Shown: one piece after another, positions 42,601 through 51,677 of the stretch
How the letters are laid out: each line of letters begins with the position of its first letter
Numbering within the stretch: position 1 is the first letter of the stretch
NCBI GenBank assembly: GCA_002304445.1
Contig: NEVA01000023.1
Coordinates: 1-54,651 of the forward strand
Reading direction: 5' to 3'
Length of the DNA stretch: 54,651 nt
From: Opitutia bacterium Tous-C4FEB
Lineage (GTDB): Bacteria > Verrucomicrobiota > Verrucomicrobiia > Opitutales > Opitutaceae
Translations under genes and position numbers: made by a program
The notes under the pieces: generated by a model
Seen by the model: only the letters and a program-made list of their open reading frames with translations
The model's database searches: none
What the model was told of the DNA's origin: nothing

Positions 42601-44789
42601 ACCCCAATGTGATTGGCTTTCAGGGCATTTTTCGCATCTCGCTCGAGGCCGACGGCGCCGGGATCAAGGGCGTCCGTCAGACCGACCTCATGTCGTCGAC
42701 GGAGAAAAATTTCCGACCCATCGACACCAACGTCGGGCCCGATGGCGCGATCTACGTGATCGACTGGCACAATCCCCTGATCGGTCACCTCCAGAGCCAT
42801 CTCCGCGATTCCAACCGCGACCACGTCCACGGGCGCATCTATCGCCTCACCTACGAAGGCCGTCCGCTCGCCACCCCGCCCGTCATCGACGGCCAACCGA
42901 TTCCGGCGTTGCTTGAGTTGCTCAAGCGCCCCGAAGACCAGATCCGCAACCTCGCCAAAATCGAGCTCGGCAAACACGACACCGCCGCCGTGATCGCCGC
43001 CGCCAAGACTTGGGTCGCCGCGCTCGACTCCGCGCACGCCGATTATCAACACCACCTTACCGAAGCGCTCTGGCTGCATCAGTGGCATAACGTCGTCGAC
43101 GTCGCGTTGCTCGACCGCGTTTTGAAATCCCCGAGCGCCGATGCCCGCGCCGCCGCCGTGCGCGTACTCTGCTACTGGCGTGATCGCGTCCCCGGCGCGC
43201 TGGCGATTCTCCGCGAGAAAGCCTCCGATGAAAGCCAGCGCGTGCGCCTCCACGCCGTGCGCGCCGCCAGCTTCTTCTCCGAAGTCGCCGCGACCGAGGT
43301 CGCCCTCGCCGCGACCAAGCTCCCCGTCGACTACTATCTCGACTACGTCATCGGCGAGACGCTCCGCCAGCTCCGTCCGTTTTGGGCGAAGAGTATTGGT
43401 GACGGCTCCGGCTTCGCCTCGGCCGATCCCGCCAGCGTGCGCTACCTGCTGCGCACCCTCAAAGTTTCCGACCTGCTCAAACTCCCGCGGACCGTCGACG
43501 TGCAGGAAAACATCCTCGGCCGCTCCGGCGTCACCGATGCCGTCCGCGCCGAAGCCCTCGCTGGCCTGGCCAAAGCCCGTAAGGTTACCCCGGTCGAACT
43601 GCTCCTCACCACGATCGATTCACCCGGCGAAGTGGACTGGAAAAACGTCGGTCGCCTCCTGCTGATGCAGCCTGCGGCCGATCTCAAACCCCACCGCGCC
43701 GCGATGCTGAAGCTCGCGCTGGCCGACAACGCCCCGGGCCGCTCCCACGGTTGGGCCGCGCTTGCGCTCGCGGACGGCTCGCTCGACGCGCTCTGGACCG
43801 AGGCGCGGAAATCCCCGCTCTCCCAAGCCAGTTTCCTCGGCGGAGTGCATCTCATTCCCGAGGCCAAGTTACGCGCCACCGCCTATGACCTCGTGATGCC
43901 GATTCTCGCCGCCACCATCACCGATCTCCCCGGTCCCGATGGCATCGTGCAAGCCATGCAACGCGACGCCATCCGCTCCGCCGTCAGCACGCGCCGAGAA
44001 CCCGCTGCCGTCTTTAACGCCGTCGCCGGCATGATCGCCCGCGGTTATCAAGTGCCGACCGCCGCCCAGGGTCTGCGCGCGCTCCCGCGCGCCAATTGGC
44101 CCGCCGAGTCCGCCGCCGCCGCCGCGCGCGATCTCGTGGCTTGGGCCGGCAAAGCCCACTCGAGCGAACGCACCGGCCGCGATTATATCGAGACCGTTCA
44201 AGTCGCCGGCCTGCTCGTGGATACCATGCCCGCCGCCGAAGCCGCACCGCTCCGCGCCACTTTGGCCGGTTTGCGCGTGGCGAGCTTTGTGGTTCGCACC
44301 GTCGTCGAAGAGATGCGTTACGACACGACGCGCCTCGTCGTGCAGATGGGAAAACCCTTCGAGATCATTTTCGAGAATCCCGACGTGATGCCGCACAACC
44401 TCGTCGTCGTCCAACCCGGGGCGCGTCAAAAGGTGGGCTTGTCCGCGATGGAGTTGCCCGCCGGTCATGTGGACCGCCAAGGCCGGGCTTGGGTGGGCGA
44501 AGACAAGGAAATCATCGCGGCGTCCAAAATGCTCGAGGCTGGTCAGGCGGAGACGATGAAGATCACCGCACCGCGTACGGAGGGCGTCTACGAATTCGTC
44601 TGCACCTTCCCCGGGCATTGGGCGCTCATGCATGGCGAGATCGTCGTGACCAAGGACGTCGACGCCTATCTCAAGGCCAACCCGCCGCCGGCCCCCGCGG
44701 CCCGTGCCGTCACACTCCTCGAACTTTGTGATCCGCGCCTCGCGCAACCTCTCGTTTCGTCCACCGTCCTATCCTCCCGCACCCCATGA
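39681..44789 (+). CDS. Exported multidomain ThuA-SGNH-propeller-HEAT-cupredoxin fusion protein
   Basis: A 1702-residue periplasmic protein with a signal peptide (residues 1-23). Domains in order: ThuA-like (about 38-345; VVLLSGDEEYRSEEALPML, STHAFNF); a Pro/Ala linker (about 352-380); an SGNH/GDSL-like domain (about 388-595) in which the catalytic Ser position is A398 (GNAL for GDSL) while H573 in INGVHLNQ is kept; a PVC-type six-bladed propeller dehydrogenase-like domain (about 709-1070; DTDGDGKADTREKV, FANPHGRAFD); HEAT-like repeats (about 1075-1530); and an azurin-like cupredoxin (about 1550-1660) with all type-1 copper ligands: H1572, C1641, H1646, M1650. Related PVC proteins usually end in cytochrome c; copper here is a variation. 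It probably oxidises a sugar and passes electrons through copper. The stop overlaps the DUF1080 start by 4 bp. Confidence 0.85.
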   Translation: MFCHAARLLALVSVFAATLTAAAQNSLVLNPPAGSKATGKHVVLLSGDEEYRSEEALPMLAKILSQRHGFKTTVLFSLGADGTIDPTNGKSLADSEALDTADIIIMSLRFRLWTDEAMARFDAAYRRGVPMIALRTSTHAFNFPAASKWSDYSWNNKTTNPGGFGNQVLGETWISHWGKHKIEATRTAVEPANANDPLLRGVGEIFGPTDVYEVSLPDDAKILLRGLVLKGMQPTDAPADTVKKLAGTTATQPLNSPAMPVAWTRLHRNPAGKENKIFVTTMGDGIDLQDESLRRLVVNATYWAAGLEIPAKADVATFDGYAPRMYGFNGYRTGIKPADHALGKVLPVGGTVPPPPPKPPAAPKPTTSVAPVAPTIPAALNTPLTLNPGTKIALVGNALADRMQHFGALETLIHAKYPKHELVVRNLAVTGDELTTRARSKDFGSPDEWLARVGADVIFAFFGFNESFAGPAGLAKFKSDLDAFLRDTRAKNYGTRGAPQIVLFSPIANEAHPDKNFEIPAANNRNLALYAAAMAEVAGDRAGVTFVDLYAPSQKLFAEAAKAGRPLTINGVHLNQTGDAAFAPVIFQTLFGEAAPVGDFSQLQAAVNRKNTEWHSRYRTVDGYNIYGDRSKIAYESVKDQPKITNYQIMQEEMKQRDTITANRDRILWAAAKGETAPPEMLSLPLVTPFGTNKPGTNPDGTYEFFTPEQSMAQMKLAPGVKVNLFASEREFPELAKAVQMAWDTKGRLWVAVWPNYPSRTPTSKLGDSIIILEDTDRDGKADKLTHFLDNLNCPTGFQFYKDGLLVMQAPNLWFVRDTDGDGKADTREKVLMGLDSADSHHTANSLVYEPGGAILLSDGVFHRSQVETALGPVRNIDGALFRFEPRTGKFETYAAYGFANPHGRAFDRWGNDIITDATGNATYFGAAFSGRLDYPEKHPRLKQIWERPSRPSAGSTIITSTHFPQEYWGNYLNPNVIGFQGIFRISLEADGAGIKGVRQTDLMSSTEKNFRPIDTNVGPDGAIYVIDWHNPLIGHLQSHLRDSNRDHVHGRIYRLTYEGRPLATPPVIDGQPIPALLELLKRPEDQIRNLAKIELGKHDTAAVIAAAKTWVAALDSAHADYQHHLTEALWLHQWHNVVDVALLDRVLKSPSADARAAAVRVLCYWRDRVPGALAILREKASDESQRVRLHAVRAASFFSEVAATEVALAATKLPVDYYLDYVIGETLRQLRPFWAKSIGDGSGFASADPASVRYLLRTLKVSDLLKLPRTVDVQENILGRSGVTDAVRAEALAGLAKARKVTPVELLLTTIDSPGEVDWKNVGRLLLMQPAADLKPHRAAMLKLALADNAPGRSHGWAALALADGSLDALWTEARKSPLSQASFLGGVHLIPEAKLRATAYDLVMPILAATITDLPGPDGIVQAMQRDAIRSAVSTRREPAAVFNAVAGMIARGYQVPTAAQGLRALPRANWPAESAAAAARDLVAWAGKAHSSERTGRDYIETVQVAGLLVDTMPAAEAAPLRATLAGLRVASFVVRTVVEEMRYDTTRLVVQMGKPFEIIFENPDVMPHNLVVVQPGARQKVGLSAMELPAGHVDRQGRAWVGEDKEIIAASKMLEAGQAETMKITAPRTEGVYEFVCTFPGHWALMHGEIVVTKDVDAYLKANPPPAPAARAVTLLELCDPRLAQPLVSSTVLSSRTP

Positions 44790-45544
44790 AAAAACTCCGC
44801 TCCCGCCTCGTCTCGCTTGCGCTGCTCGCGCTCGCTCCCTTCGCCGTCGCCGCCGATGCCGGCTTCAAATCAATCTTCGACGGCCAGACCCTTGCCGGCT
44901 GGGACGGCAACAAAGACGTCTGGTCCGTCCGCGACGGCGCGCTCACCGGCCAGACCACCGCCGAGAAAACCGTCAAGGCCAACACCTTTCTCGTCTACAA
45001 CGGCGCCCAGCCCGCGAATTTTGAGCTGAGGCTGTCCTTCCGCCTCACCGCCCAAAACGAGAAGAATCAGGCCAACTCCGGCGTCCAATACCGCAGCAAG
45101 CTCATGGATCCCGCGACCTTTGTGGTCGGCGGCTACCAAGCCGACATCGATTCCACGGGCAAATATGCCGGCATGCTCTACGAAGAGAGAGGTCGCGGTA
45201 TCTTGATGGGACCCGGCGAAAAAGTCCGCATCGGCGCCACGATCATGGTCGATGACGCCAAAAAAGCCGGCGCCAAGAAGAAGCAGACCGCCGTGGAGAA
45301 ACTCCCCGGGGCCACGCCGCCTGCCGAGATTCTCGCCGCCTACAAACTCGGCGAATGGAACGATTTTGTCGTCATCGCCGAGGGCAACCACCTCCGCCAC
45401 TACCTCAACGGCAAGCTTACCGCCGACGTGATCGACACCGATTCCACCCTCGGAGCCGCTGCCGGCGTCATCGCCTTCCAGCTCCACACCGGACCGCCGA
45501 TGACGGTTCAGTTCAAGAACGTCTCTCTCAAGACCCTCCCGTAA
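44786..45544 (+). CDS. DUF1080 protein, 3-keto-disaccharide hydrolase type
   Basis: A 252-residue exported protein (signal peptide to about residue 23) with the DUF1080 concanavalin-like fold: FKSIFDGQTLAGWDGNKDVW, SGVQYRSKLMDP, YQADIDSTGKYAG, WNDFVVIAEGNHLRHYLNGK and a C-terminal VQFKNVSLKTLP. Pfam describes the domain as 3-keto-disaccharide hydrolase. With ThuA and Gfo/Idh/MocA neighbours, hydrolysis of a 3-keto glycoside is a sensible assignment. Translation is coupled to the fusion gene, and a terminator follows, so it closes that transcription unit. Confidence 0.85.
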   Translation: MKKLRSRLVSLALLALAPFAVAADAGFKSIFDGQTLAGWDGNKDVWSVRDGALTGQTTAEKTVKANTFLVYNGAQPANFELRLSFRLTAQNEKNQANSGVQYRSKLMDPATFVVGGYQADIDSTGKYAGMLYEERGRGILMGPGEKVRIGATIMVDDAKKAGAKKKQTAVEKLPGATPPAEILAAYKLGEWNDFVVIAEGNHLRHYLNGKLTADVIDTDSTLGAAAGVIAFQLHTGPPMTVQFKNVSLKTLP

Positions 45545-45569
45545 GGCGCTCGTCCGCCGTTTGCTTTTG

Positions 45570-45591
45570 CCGGGCGAGGTCGCTCGCCCGG
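45570..45591 (+). terminator. Terminator after the DUF1080 gene
   Basis: CCGGGCGAG-GTCG-CTCGCCCGG: a perfect 9-bp GC-rich stem with a 4-base loop, followed by TCTTGTT. It lies 25 bases past the stop, before the receptor genes. Confidence 0.75.
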
Positions 45592-45705
45592 TCTTGTTAG
45601 TGTACCCCCCCCACGCCCCGCTGCGGCTGTGCCTGCCCGCGTCATTTCTTCGCACGGCCGATTCATGCAGGGATTCCTTAAACCTGCCTCACGCTAATCC
45701 CCTCG

Positions 45706-48700
45706 ATGAGAACCTCACCCCCATCCCATCAACGTCTCCCCGTTGCCACGTCTCACCTGCTACCCCTTGCCCTCTCGGTCTTTCTTTCTTTCTCCGCCAC
45801 CTTTACCCAAGCCGCCACCATTTCCGGGAATGTGGCCAATCTCGGCACGGGCAACCTCCTGCAAGGCGCCCGGGTTGAGATTCCCGCTCTCGGAGTCTCC
45901 GCCCTCGTTGATGAAACGGGCCGTTACGTCCTCGGCTCTCTCCCCGCCGGCACCCACGAACTCGTCGTCACTTACCTCGGCCTCGATAGCCAACGCGCTG
46001 TTGTCGCCGTCACCGCCGATCAAGGCGCGACGCGTAACTTCGATCTCACCACGGGCATCTATAAGCTCGAGCAGTTTAAAGTGAAGGGCGAGCGCGAGGG
46101 CGATGCGTCGGCCCTGACCGCCGCGCGCAACGCCGAAAACCTCAAGAACGTCGCCGCCACCGACTCCTTCGGCAATCTGCCCAACATGAACGCCGGTGAG
46201 GTCGCCATCCGCTTGCCCGGCATCTACGGCGAACTCGACGCCGGCGGCAACCTCAGCGGCTTCAACGTTCGCGGCATGGGCGCGGGCCTCAACTCCGTCA
46301 CGATGGACGGCGGCCTCATGACCGGCCAGGGCGGCCTCGGGCGCTCCATTTTCGTCAACAACATCACCGGCGCGATGTTCGACCAGGTCGAGCTCATCAA
46401 GGGTCACACGCCTGACAAGGGCGCCGATTCCCTCGGCGGCACGATCAATTTCAAGAGCCGCTCGCCCCTCTCCATGCGCGAGAAACGCCGCATCACCTAC
46501 ACGCTCAGCGCCCGCATCGCGCCGTCCTTCACGCAACAGATTCCCATCCGCGAGCAGCGTCGCCTCCATGGTCTCGCCAACCTCGGCTACCAGGAAGTCT
46601 TCGATGCCTTCGGTGGCAGCCGCAACCTCGGCGTCTCCGTCACGCTCTTCAACAGCGAGACCGCCATCGGTTCGTTTTTCACCACCCGCGATTTCCAGAA
46701 CACGGCCACCTCGCCCGCCTTCCTCTATAGCTATCTCACGAGCGATCTCTACAACCACCGCCGGCAGAAAAACATCACCGCCAAAGCCGACTACCGGCTC
46801 GCCCCGTCGACCAAACTCTCGTTCCTCGCGACTTACATCGATCACTCCGAAGTCTATCGCCGCCAATACAACGTCAGCGCCATCACCAATCAGGTCGTAT
46901 TTGATCCCGCGCTCGACACGGCTGCCAATACGGCTGCTGGTATCGCGCCGGGCTACACCCCACGGGTGACGACCGTGCGCCCCGTCCCAAGCTCCGTGAT
47001 CGATGTCACCATGACGGGCCCGAATAATTTCTTCAACCGCCTCCGCCGTGTCGACTTGGGCCTCGAGCACCAGCAGGGACCGCTGCTAATCGAAGCCAAC
47101 CTCCGCCGCACCCAGACGCGCATCAACATCGGCAACGGCGAGGGTGGAGTTCTGGTCAATCGTATCGCCGGTGCCGGCTGGATCCTCGATCGTACGGAAT
47201 CGGATCTGTTCCCCAAATTCATCCGGAACGGCGGTCCCGATTTCACCAACCCCGCCAATTATCGGCCTACCGCCAACGGCCTGACCAACGGCAACAACAA
47301 GGAATTCCACGAGGTGAACGAAGGCCGCATCGATGTGCGCTACAATCTGCCGCTCTCGGCGCCGATTTTTGCCAAGGCCGGCGTCCACTGGCGCGAGCAG
47401 ACCGTGGGTGTTCGTAGCGCCTCGCGCCGTTGGAGCTACACCGGCACCGGCCCGCTCCCCCACGACCCCAATCTCGTCACGATGGACCAGCGCAAGACGG
47501 GCCGCGGCATCCCGCAATGGGAAGCGTCATGGTTTATTCGTGGTCGCGAGGTGATCGACCCCACGATCTGGCGGGAGGATTTCTATTTTCGCGAGACCAC
47601 GGGCTTCACCTCCTACCGCCAAGCCGTCGAAACGGTCACTGCGCCCTACGCGATGGCGCAGGGTAAGCTCGGTCGCGATGGCTGGCTCGCCCGCACCGGT
47701 TTCCTCGGCGGCGTGCGCTGGGAGAAGACCGAGAACGAGGCCGACGGCTTCGTGCGCGCCCGCCGCCTCAGCGGCACGCCTGCTACCGCCACCGAGGCCG
47801 CAGCGATCGCCGCGGCGCAGGCCGACTACGCCAACAACCGCCGCACCGTTGACGGCGAATACACCAAAGCGTTTCCCAGTGTCCACGCCTGGCACGACAT
47901 CACCCAGAATCTCAAGGCTCGCCTAAGCTGGTCCACGAGTTTTGGCCGCCCCGGCTTCGGCAATCTCGTGCCCGGCGAGATGCCCAATGAGGCCAACGCC
48001 AACTTCGGCGGCCGCTCCACTCTCACGATCAACAACCCGTCCCTCCTGCCGCAGACCGCGAAGAACTGGGACGCCACGCTCGAGTATTATTTCGAGCCCG
48101 TCGGCAACTTCTCGGCCGGCTGGTTCCACAAAGAGATCCGCGACTACATCGTCGGCGGCATCGAATCCGGTATCATCGCAACCGGCACTGATAACGGCTT
48201 CAACGGCGAATACCCCGGCTGGACCATCCTCACCACCGCCAACGCCGGCACCGCCGTGGTGCAAGGCTGGGAATTTAGCTATCAGCAGCAGTTCACATTC
48301 CTCCCCGGCATGCTCAAAGGCCTCAGCGGTAGCATCAATTACACGCTGCTCGATACCCACGGTAACTTCGGCGGCACCGGCCGGCGCGAAAAGGGCGAGG
48401 TGCCGAACTTCGTTCCGGTTACTACCAACGCCAGCCTCAGCTGGCGCTACCGAGGATTTACCACGCGCCTGCTCGTGAACTATGCGGACACCTTCCTCAC
48501 TGCCTACAACGCCATCTCGCCCGCGCGAAACCTCTACCGCGTCGAGCGCAAACTCATCAACGTCGGCTTCGGCTACCAACTCCGTCCCACGCTCAACGTG
48601 ACCCTCGACGTCGATAACCTCACCAATGTCCCGCAGAAGCGCTACCGCGGTACAACCGACAACGTCGAACATTTCAACTATCCCGGCACCACCATCACCA

Positions 48701-48723
48701 TCGGCCTCAACGGTCGCTTTTAA
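45706..48723 (+). CDS. TonB-dependent receptor with N-terminal carboxypeptidase-regulatory domain
   Basis: A 1005-residue outer-membrane receptor. Signal peptide to about residue 36 (FTQAA), carboxypeptidase-regulatory-like domain about 37-120 (ISGNVANLGTGNLLQGARVE), plug about 130-260 (LPGIYGELDAGGNLSGFNVR, VELIKGHTPDKGADSLGGTI), then a long barrel ending TITIGLNGRF with terminal Phe. It should import a glycan fragment or related large ligand for the sugar locus. It stands behind a terminator, so it may have its own promoter in the 161 bp before it. No SusD partner is seen. Confidence 0.92.
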   Translation: MRTSPPSHQRLPVATSHLLPLALSVFLSFSATFTQAATISGNVANLGTGNLLQGARVEIPALGVSALVDETGRYVLGSLPAGTHELVVTYLGLDSQRAVVAVTADQGATRNFDLTTGIYKLEQFKVKGEREGDASALTAARNAENLKNVAATDSFGNLPNMNAGEVAIRLPGIYGELDAGGNLSGFNVRGMGAGLNSVTMDGGLMTGQGGLGRSIFVNNITGAMFDQVELIKGHTPDKGADSLGGTINFKSRSPLSMREKRRITYTLSARIAPSFTQQIPIREQRRLHGLANLGYQEVFDAFGGSRNLGVSVTLFNSETAIGSFFTTRDFQNTATSPAFLYSYLTSDLYNHRRQKNITAKADYRLAPSTKLSFLATYIDHSEVYRRQYNVSAITNQVVFDPALDTAANTAAGIAPGYTPRVTTVRPVPSSVIDVTMTGPNNFFNRLRRVDLGLEHQQGPLLIEANLRRTQTRINIGNGEGGVLVNRIAGAGWILDRTESDLFPKFIRNGGPDFTNPANYRPTANGLTNGNNKEFHEVNEGRIDVRYNLPLSAPIFAKAGVHWREQTVGVRSASRRWSYTGTGPLPHDPNLVTMDQRKTGRGIPQWEASWFIRGREVIDPTIWREDFYFRETTGFTSYRQAVETVTAPYAMAQGKLGRDGWLARTGFLGGVRWEKTENEADGFVRARRLSGTPATATEAAAIAAAQADYANNRRTVDGEYTKAFPSVHAWHDITQNLKARLSWSTSFGRPGFGNLVPGEMPNEANANFGGRSTLTINNPSLLPQTAKNWDATLEYYFEPVGNFSAGWFHKEIRDYIVGGIESGIIATGTDNGFNGEYPGWTILTTANAGTAVVQGWEFSYQQQFTFLPGMLKGLSGSINYTLLDTHGNFGGTGRREKGEVPNFVPVTTNASLSWRYRGFTTRLLVNYADTFLTAYNAISPARNLYRVERKLINVGFGYQLRPTLNVTLDVDNLTNVPQKRYRGTTDNVEHFNYPGTTITIGLNGRF

Positions 48724-48770
48724 CGACGGAGCGAAAATCATCAACCGTATCTAAGCCCATTGCACAACCC

Positions 48771-51563
48771 ATGGAAACACTCTCCCTCCGCCGCTCGCTC
48801 CGCCTTCCTTCGGCTTTACTCGTCTCGCTCTCTGCTTCCGCCCTTTCCGCCCAAACCGCCCTCGCTCCTTCCTACAGCGGTACCAATACTCCGGCGGCCG
48901 AGGCGGCCGCCGCCGTCAAACTCGAGGACTTTGTCGTCACCGGGGTCTTCAATGCCACTGAAGCCAAGAAGGCTACCACCGCCATTACCACGCTGACCTC
49001 CGCGTATCTCGCCGAGCAGGTCTATCTCAGCGCCGACGATATGTTGCTCGAGGTCGCCGGGGTGTTCGTGAATTCCTCGCTCGGCGAAATTCGCGGCATG
49101 GTTTATTCGCGCGGCATCTCCGCCGATAGCTCCGACGGCGCCACCGGCCAATACTACGTCTCCATGCAGGAGGACGGCCTGCCGATCACCAACATCGCCT
49201 TCGGCAACTACAACGCCTCCTACTTCAATCGCCCCGATGCCACGCTCCAACGCGTCGAGGCCGTCCGCGGCGGCAGCGCCTCCATCACGTCCTCTAATTC
49301 CCCCGGCGGCGCTTTCAACTACATCAGCCGCACGGGTTCTGCCCGCGCCGGCGGAGAAATCCGCACCCGCTTCGGGCTCGAGGGCCGCGGTGAGCCGCAT
49401 TACCGTGCCGACTTGGTTTACGGCGGCCCGCTTGGCCGGACGGGCTGGGTTTACAGCATCGGCGGCTTCTACCGCCACGCCGTGGGCCATCGCCCCGCCG
49501 ACGGTTATCCGATGAACAACGGCTTTGTCACTCGCGGCAATCTTTTCAAAGACTACGGCCGCGGCTCCGTGAAAATTTACGGCAAATACATGGACGACCG
49601 GAACCACTGGTATGAATACCTGCTCGCCCGCGATCCGCAGAACCCGAAGCAGTTTCCCGGTCTCAGCCGCTACAGCACCAACCTGCTGCCGAAAAGCTCC
49701 CACCAATACCCGCGTGAGTCCGATACCACCTTCGGCACCTTCGACACCGCCGATGCCGTGCGCTCCCGCCAGCGCTATGTTGGCATCGATTGGAAACACG
49801 AATTCGGCGACGGTTGGTCCCTCAGCCACAACGTGAAATTCAGCCGCAGTTGGGCCGACTGGAACTCCTCCGCCGGCGTTACCCCGCGCTCCCTCGAGTG
49901 GCCGAATTTTTTCTCCTCGATGGCCATCCAGTTCAGCGGCGGCGGCACCGCGCTCAACGGCCGGGTGCCGCCCGGGCTTTACCGCTTCTCCGACCGACGA
50001 ACCGGCAATGTCCTCGCCGAGGTCACTTCCAACGGCAACTACACGGTCAACGCCAACGCCCTCGTCAACGCCGGCCAGATCGTCCGCTTTGCCAATCTCC
50101 CCAACCCGCAGATCGTCCCCAGCGCGTTCTGGGTGAACACCGGCCGCGTCGCCAACGAGCACATGGACGAGATCATGGAGCGCCTTGCGCTCACCAAAAA
50201 ATGGCGCACCCATTCGTTAACCGGCGGCGGCTACTTCGGTTACGCGGGCATCTCCGACCGCCAGACCAGCGGCGGTCGCACCGCCTCGCCGCTCACCGAG
50301 CAACCGGAGCCCGTCGCGATCACTTGGATACCCGCGACCGCCGCCAACCAACCCGCCGGCACGCCCGCCGCCGCCCTCGCCGCCGTCGCCGGTTGGAACG
50401 GCCAGCCCGTCCAGCTCACCAATCCCGAAGGCTTCACCGCGCTCGGCAACGGCTACACGCGTGACCTCGCGATCTCGCGCCAATTTGCCTATTTCTTCGG
50501 CCACAAGTGGGACATTACTCCGCGCTGGGGCATTGATTGGGGTTTTCGCGGCGAGCGCATCCGGGTCGATGGCTTCAATCAATCCGGCTCGCAAAACCCT
50601 CGCGGCAATTGGGACCCCACTTACGGCGGCGCCGACGGCAATCCCCTCACGCTGGCCGACAACCGCTTCACCGTGCCGAATCCCAACGCCCAGTGGTTTT
50701 TCGATAAGGACGTCCGCGCCTTCTCGTGGTCCGTCGCCAGCAATTTCGTCATCAACAACGAAAACTCCTTCTACGTCCGCTTGGCCGACGGCGAGAAGGC
50801 GCCCGACTACGCTTTCTTCCGCAACTACAACTCCGTCTTCCGCCTCGCGAACCTCCGCCCGCGCCCCCAGACGGTCGAGCAAGTTGAACTGGGCTACCGC
50901 TGGAAAACCGCCCGCGCCACCGTCACCGTCACACCGTTCTGGTCGCGCCTCGGTAACATCAACTCGAACCCCCAGGCCACCGAAGCCGACGGCATCACGC
51001 TCTACTATCCCGATCCCATCTACAACATGACCACCACGCTCGGCGTGGAGATCGAGGGCGAATACCGCTTTACTGATCGCTTCAAGGTGCGATCCGTCCT
51101 CACCGCCCAAAAGCCTGAGAACACGATCTGGAAGGTCTTCGTCGCCGGCGTAAACGGCCGCGACGACGACAGCTACCTCGATTTCTCCGGCCGCGACGCC
51201 GACAACAACCCTGACTTCATCCTCAACACCACGTTCGATTACCGCCTACGCAACGGCTTCGTAAACGCGTCGTGGCGCCACATGGGCGAGCGCGCCGGCA
51301 ACATCGCCAACGTCATCACGCTCCCGCGCTTTAACCAGTTTAACCTAAACGCCGGGTGGACCATCAGCCGCACGCGCAACCTCGGCTTCTCCATCAACAA
51401 TCTCTTCGACAGCGAAGGCGTCATGACGTGGCGCGGTTGGGGCGTGAACCCTGGCGATCGCCAGAGCTACCGGTCTCTCCCCGCGTCAGGTCGCGACACC
51501 ATGCTTCAATACGTCCCCGTCCAGCCCCGCTCCTACTGGCTTACCTTTACCCAAAAATTATGA
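48771..51563 (+). CDS. TonB-dependent receptor without regulatory domain
   Basis: A 930-residue outer-membrane receptor. Signal peptide to about residue 28 (SALSAQ), a TonB-box-like VKLEDFVVTGVFN near 50-62, a plug containing RGISADSSDGATGQYYVSMQ and RVEAVRGGSASITSSNSPGG, then a barrel ending YWLTFTQKL. It is shorter than its neighbour, lacks the carboxypeptidase-like domain and has the layout of siderophore-type receptors (FhuE/FpvA-like). Its ligand may therefore be a metal chelate, perhaps copper or iron for the adjacent copper and haem enzymes, rather than a sugar. It starts 47 bp after the first receptor. Confidence 0.9.
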   Translation: METLSLRRSLRLPSALLVSLSASALSAQTALAPSYSGTNTPAAEAAAAVKLEDFVVTGVFNATEAKKATTAITTLTSAYLAEQVYLSADDMLLEVAGVFVNSSLGEIRGMVYSRGISADSSDGATGQYYVSMQEDGLPITNIAFGNYNASYFNRPDATLQRVEAVRGGSASITSSNSPGGAFNYISRTGSARAGGEIRTRFGLEGRGEPHYRADLVYGGPLGRTGWVYSIGGFYRHAVGHRPADGYPMNNGFVTRGNLFKDYGRGSVKIYGKYMDDRNHWYEYLLARDPQNPKQFPGLSRYSTNLLPKSSHQYPRESDTTFGTFDTADAVRSRQRYVGIDWKHEFGDGWSLSHNVKFSRSWADWNSSAGVTPRSLEWPNFFSSMAIQFSGGGTALNGRVPPGLYRFSDRRTGNVLAEVTSNGNYTVNANALVNAGQIVRFANLPNPQIVPSAFWVNTGRVANEHMDEIMERLALTKKWRTHSLTGGGYFGYAGISDRQTSGGRTASPLTEQPEPVAITWIPATAANQPAGTPAAALAAVAGWNGQPVQLTNPEGFTALGNGYTRDLAISRQFAYFFGHKWDITPRWGIDWGFRGERIRVDGFNQSGSQNPRGNWDPTYGGADGNPLTLADNRFTVPNPNAQWFFDKDVRAFSWSVASNFVINNENSFYVRLADGEKAPDYAFFRNYNSVFRLANLRPRPQTVEQVELGYRWKTARATVTVTPFWSRLGNINSNPQATEADGITLYYPDPIYNMTTTLGVEIEGEYRFTDRFKVRSVLTAQKPENTIWKVFVAGVNGRDDDSYLDFSGRDADNNPDFILNTTFDYRLRNGFVNASWRHMGERAGNIANVITLPRFNQFNLNAGWTISRTRNLGFSINNLFDSEGVMTWRGWGVNPGDRQSYRSLPASGRDTMLQYVPVQPRSYWLTFTQKL

Positions 51564-51570
51564 TCTGCCT

Positions 51571-51604
51571 TGTCATTGCGAGAAGCGCAGCGACGAAGTA
51601 ATCT
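51571..51604. repeat. Half copy of the GTCATTGCGAG dispersed repeat
   Basis: TGTCATTGCGAG at 51571-51582 followed by AAGCGCAGCGACGAAGTAAT matches the first half of the same repeat family as 38324-38397, without the inverted second half. It lies between the second receptor and the cytochrome-type gene. Confidence 0.65.
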
Positions 51605-51677
51605 ATCCGCCAACTCCCGCGTGCCAGCGCCCTTACCTCGCGCTTTCACTCTCCGCTCACTTCCACTTTCCCAAATC

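Noticed and set aside
41448-43253. 601-codon minus-strand frame
   Set aside because: Antisense shadow of the ThuA-propeller fusion gene.
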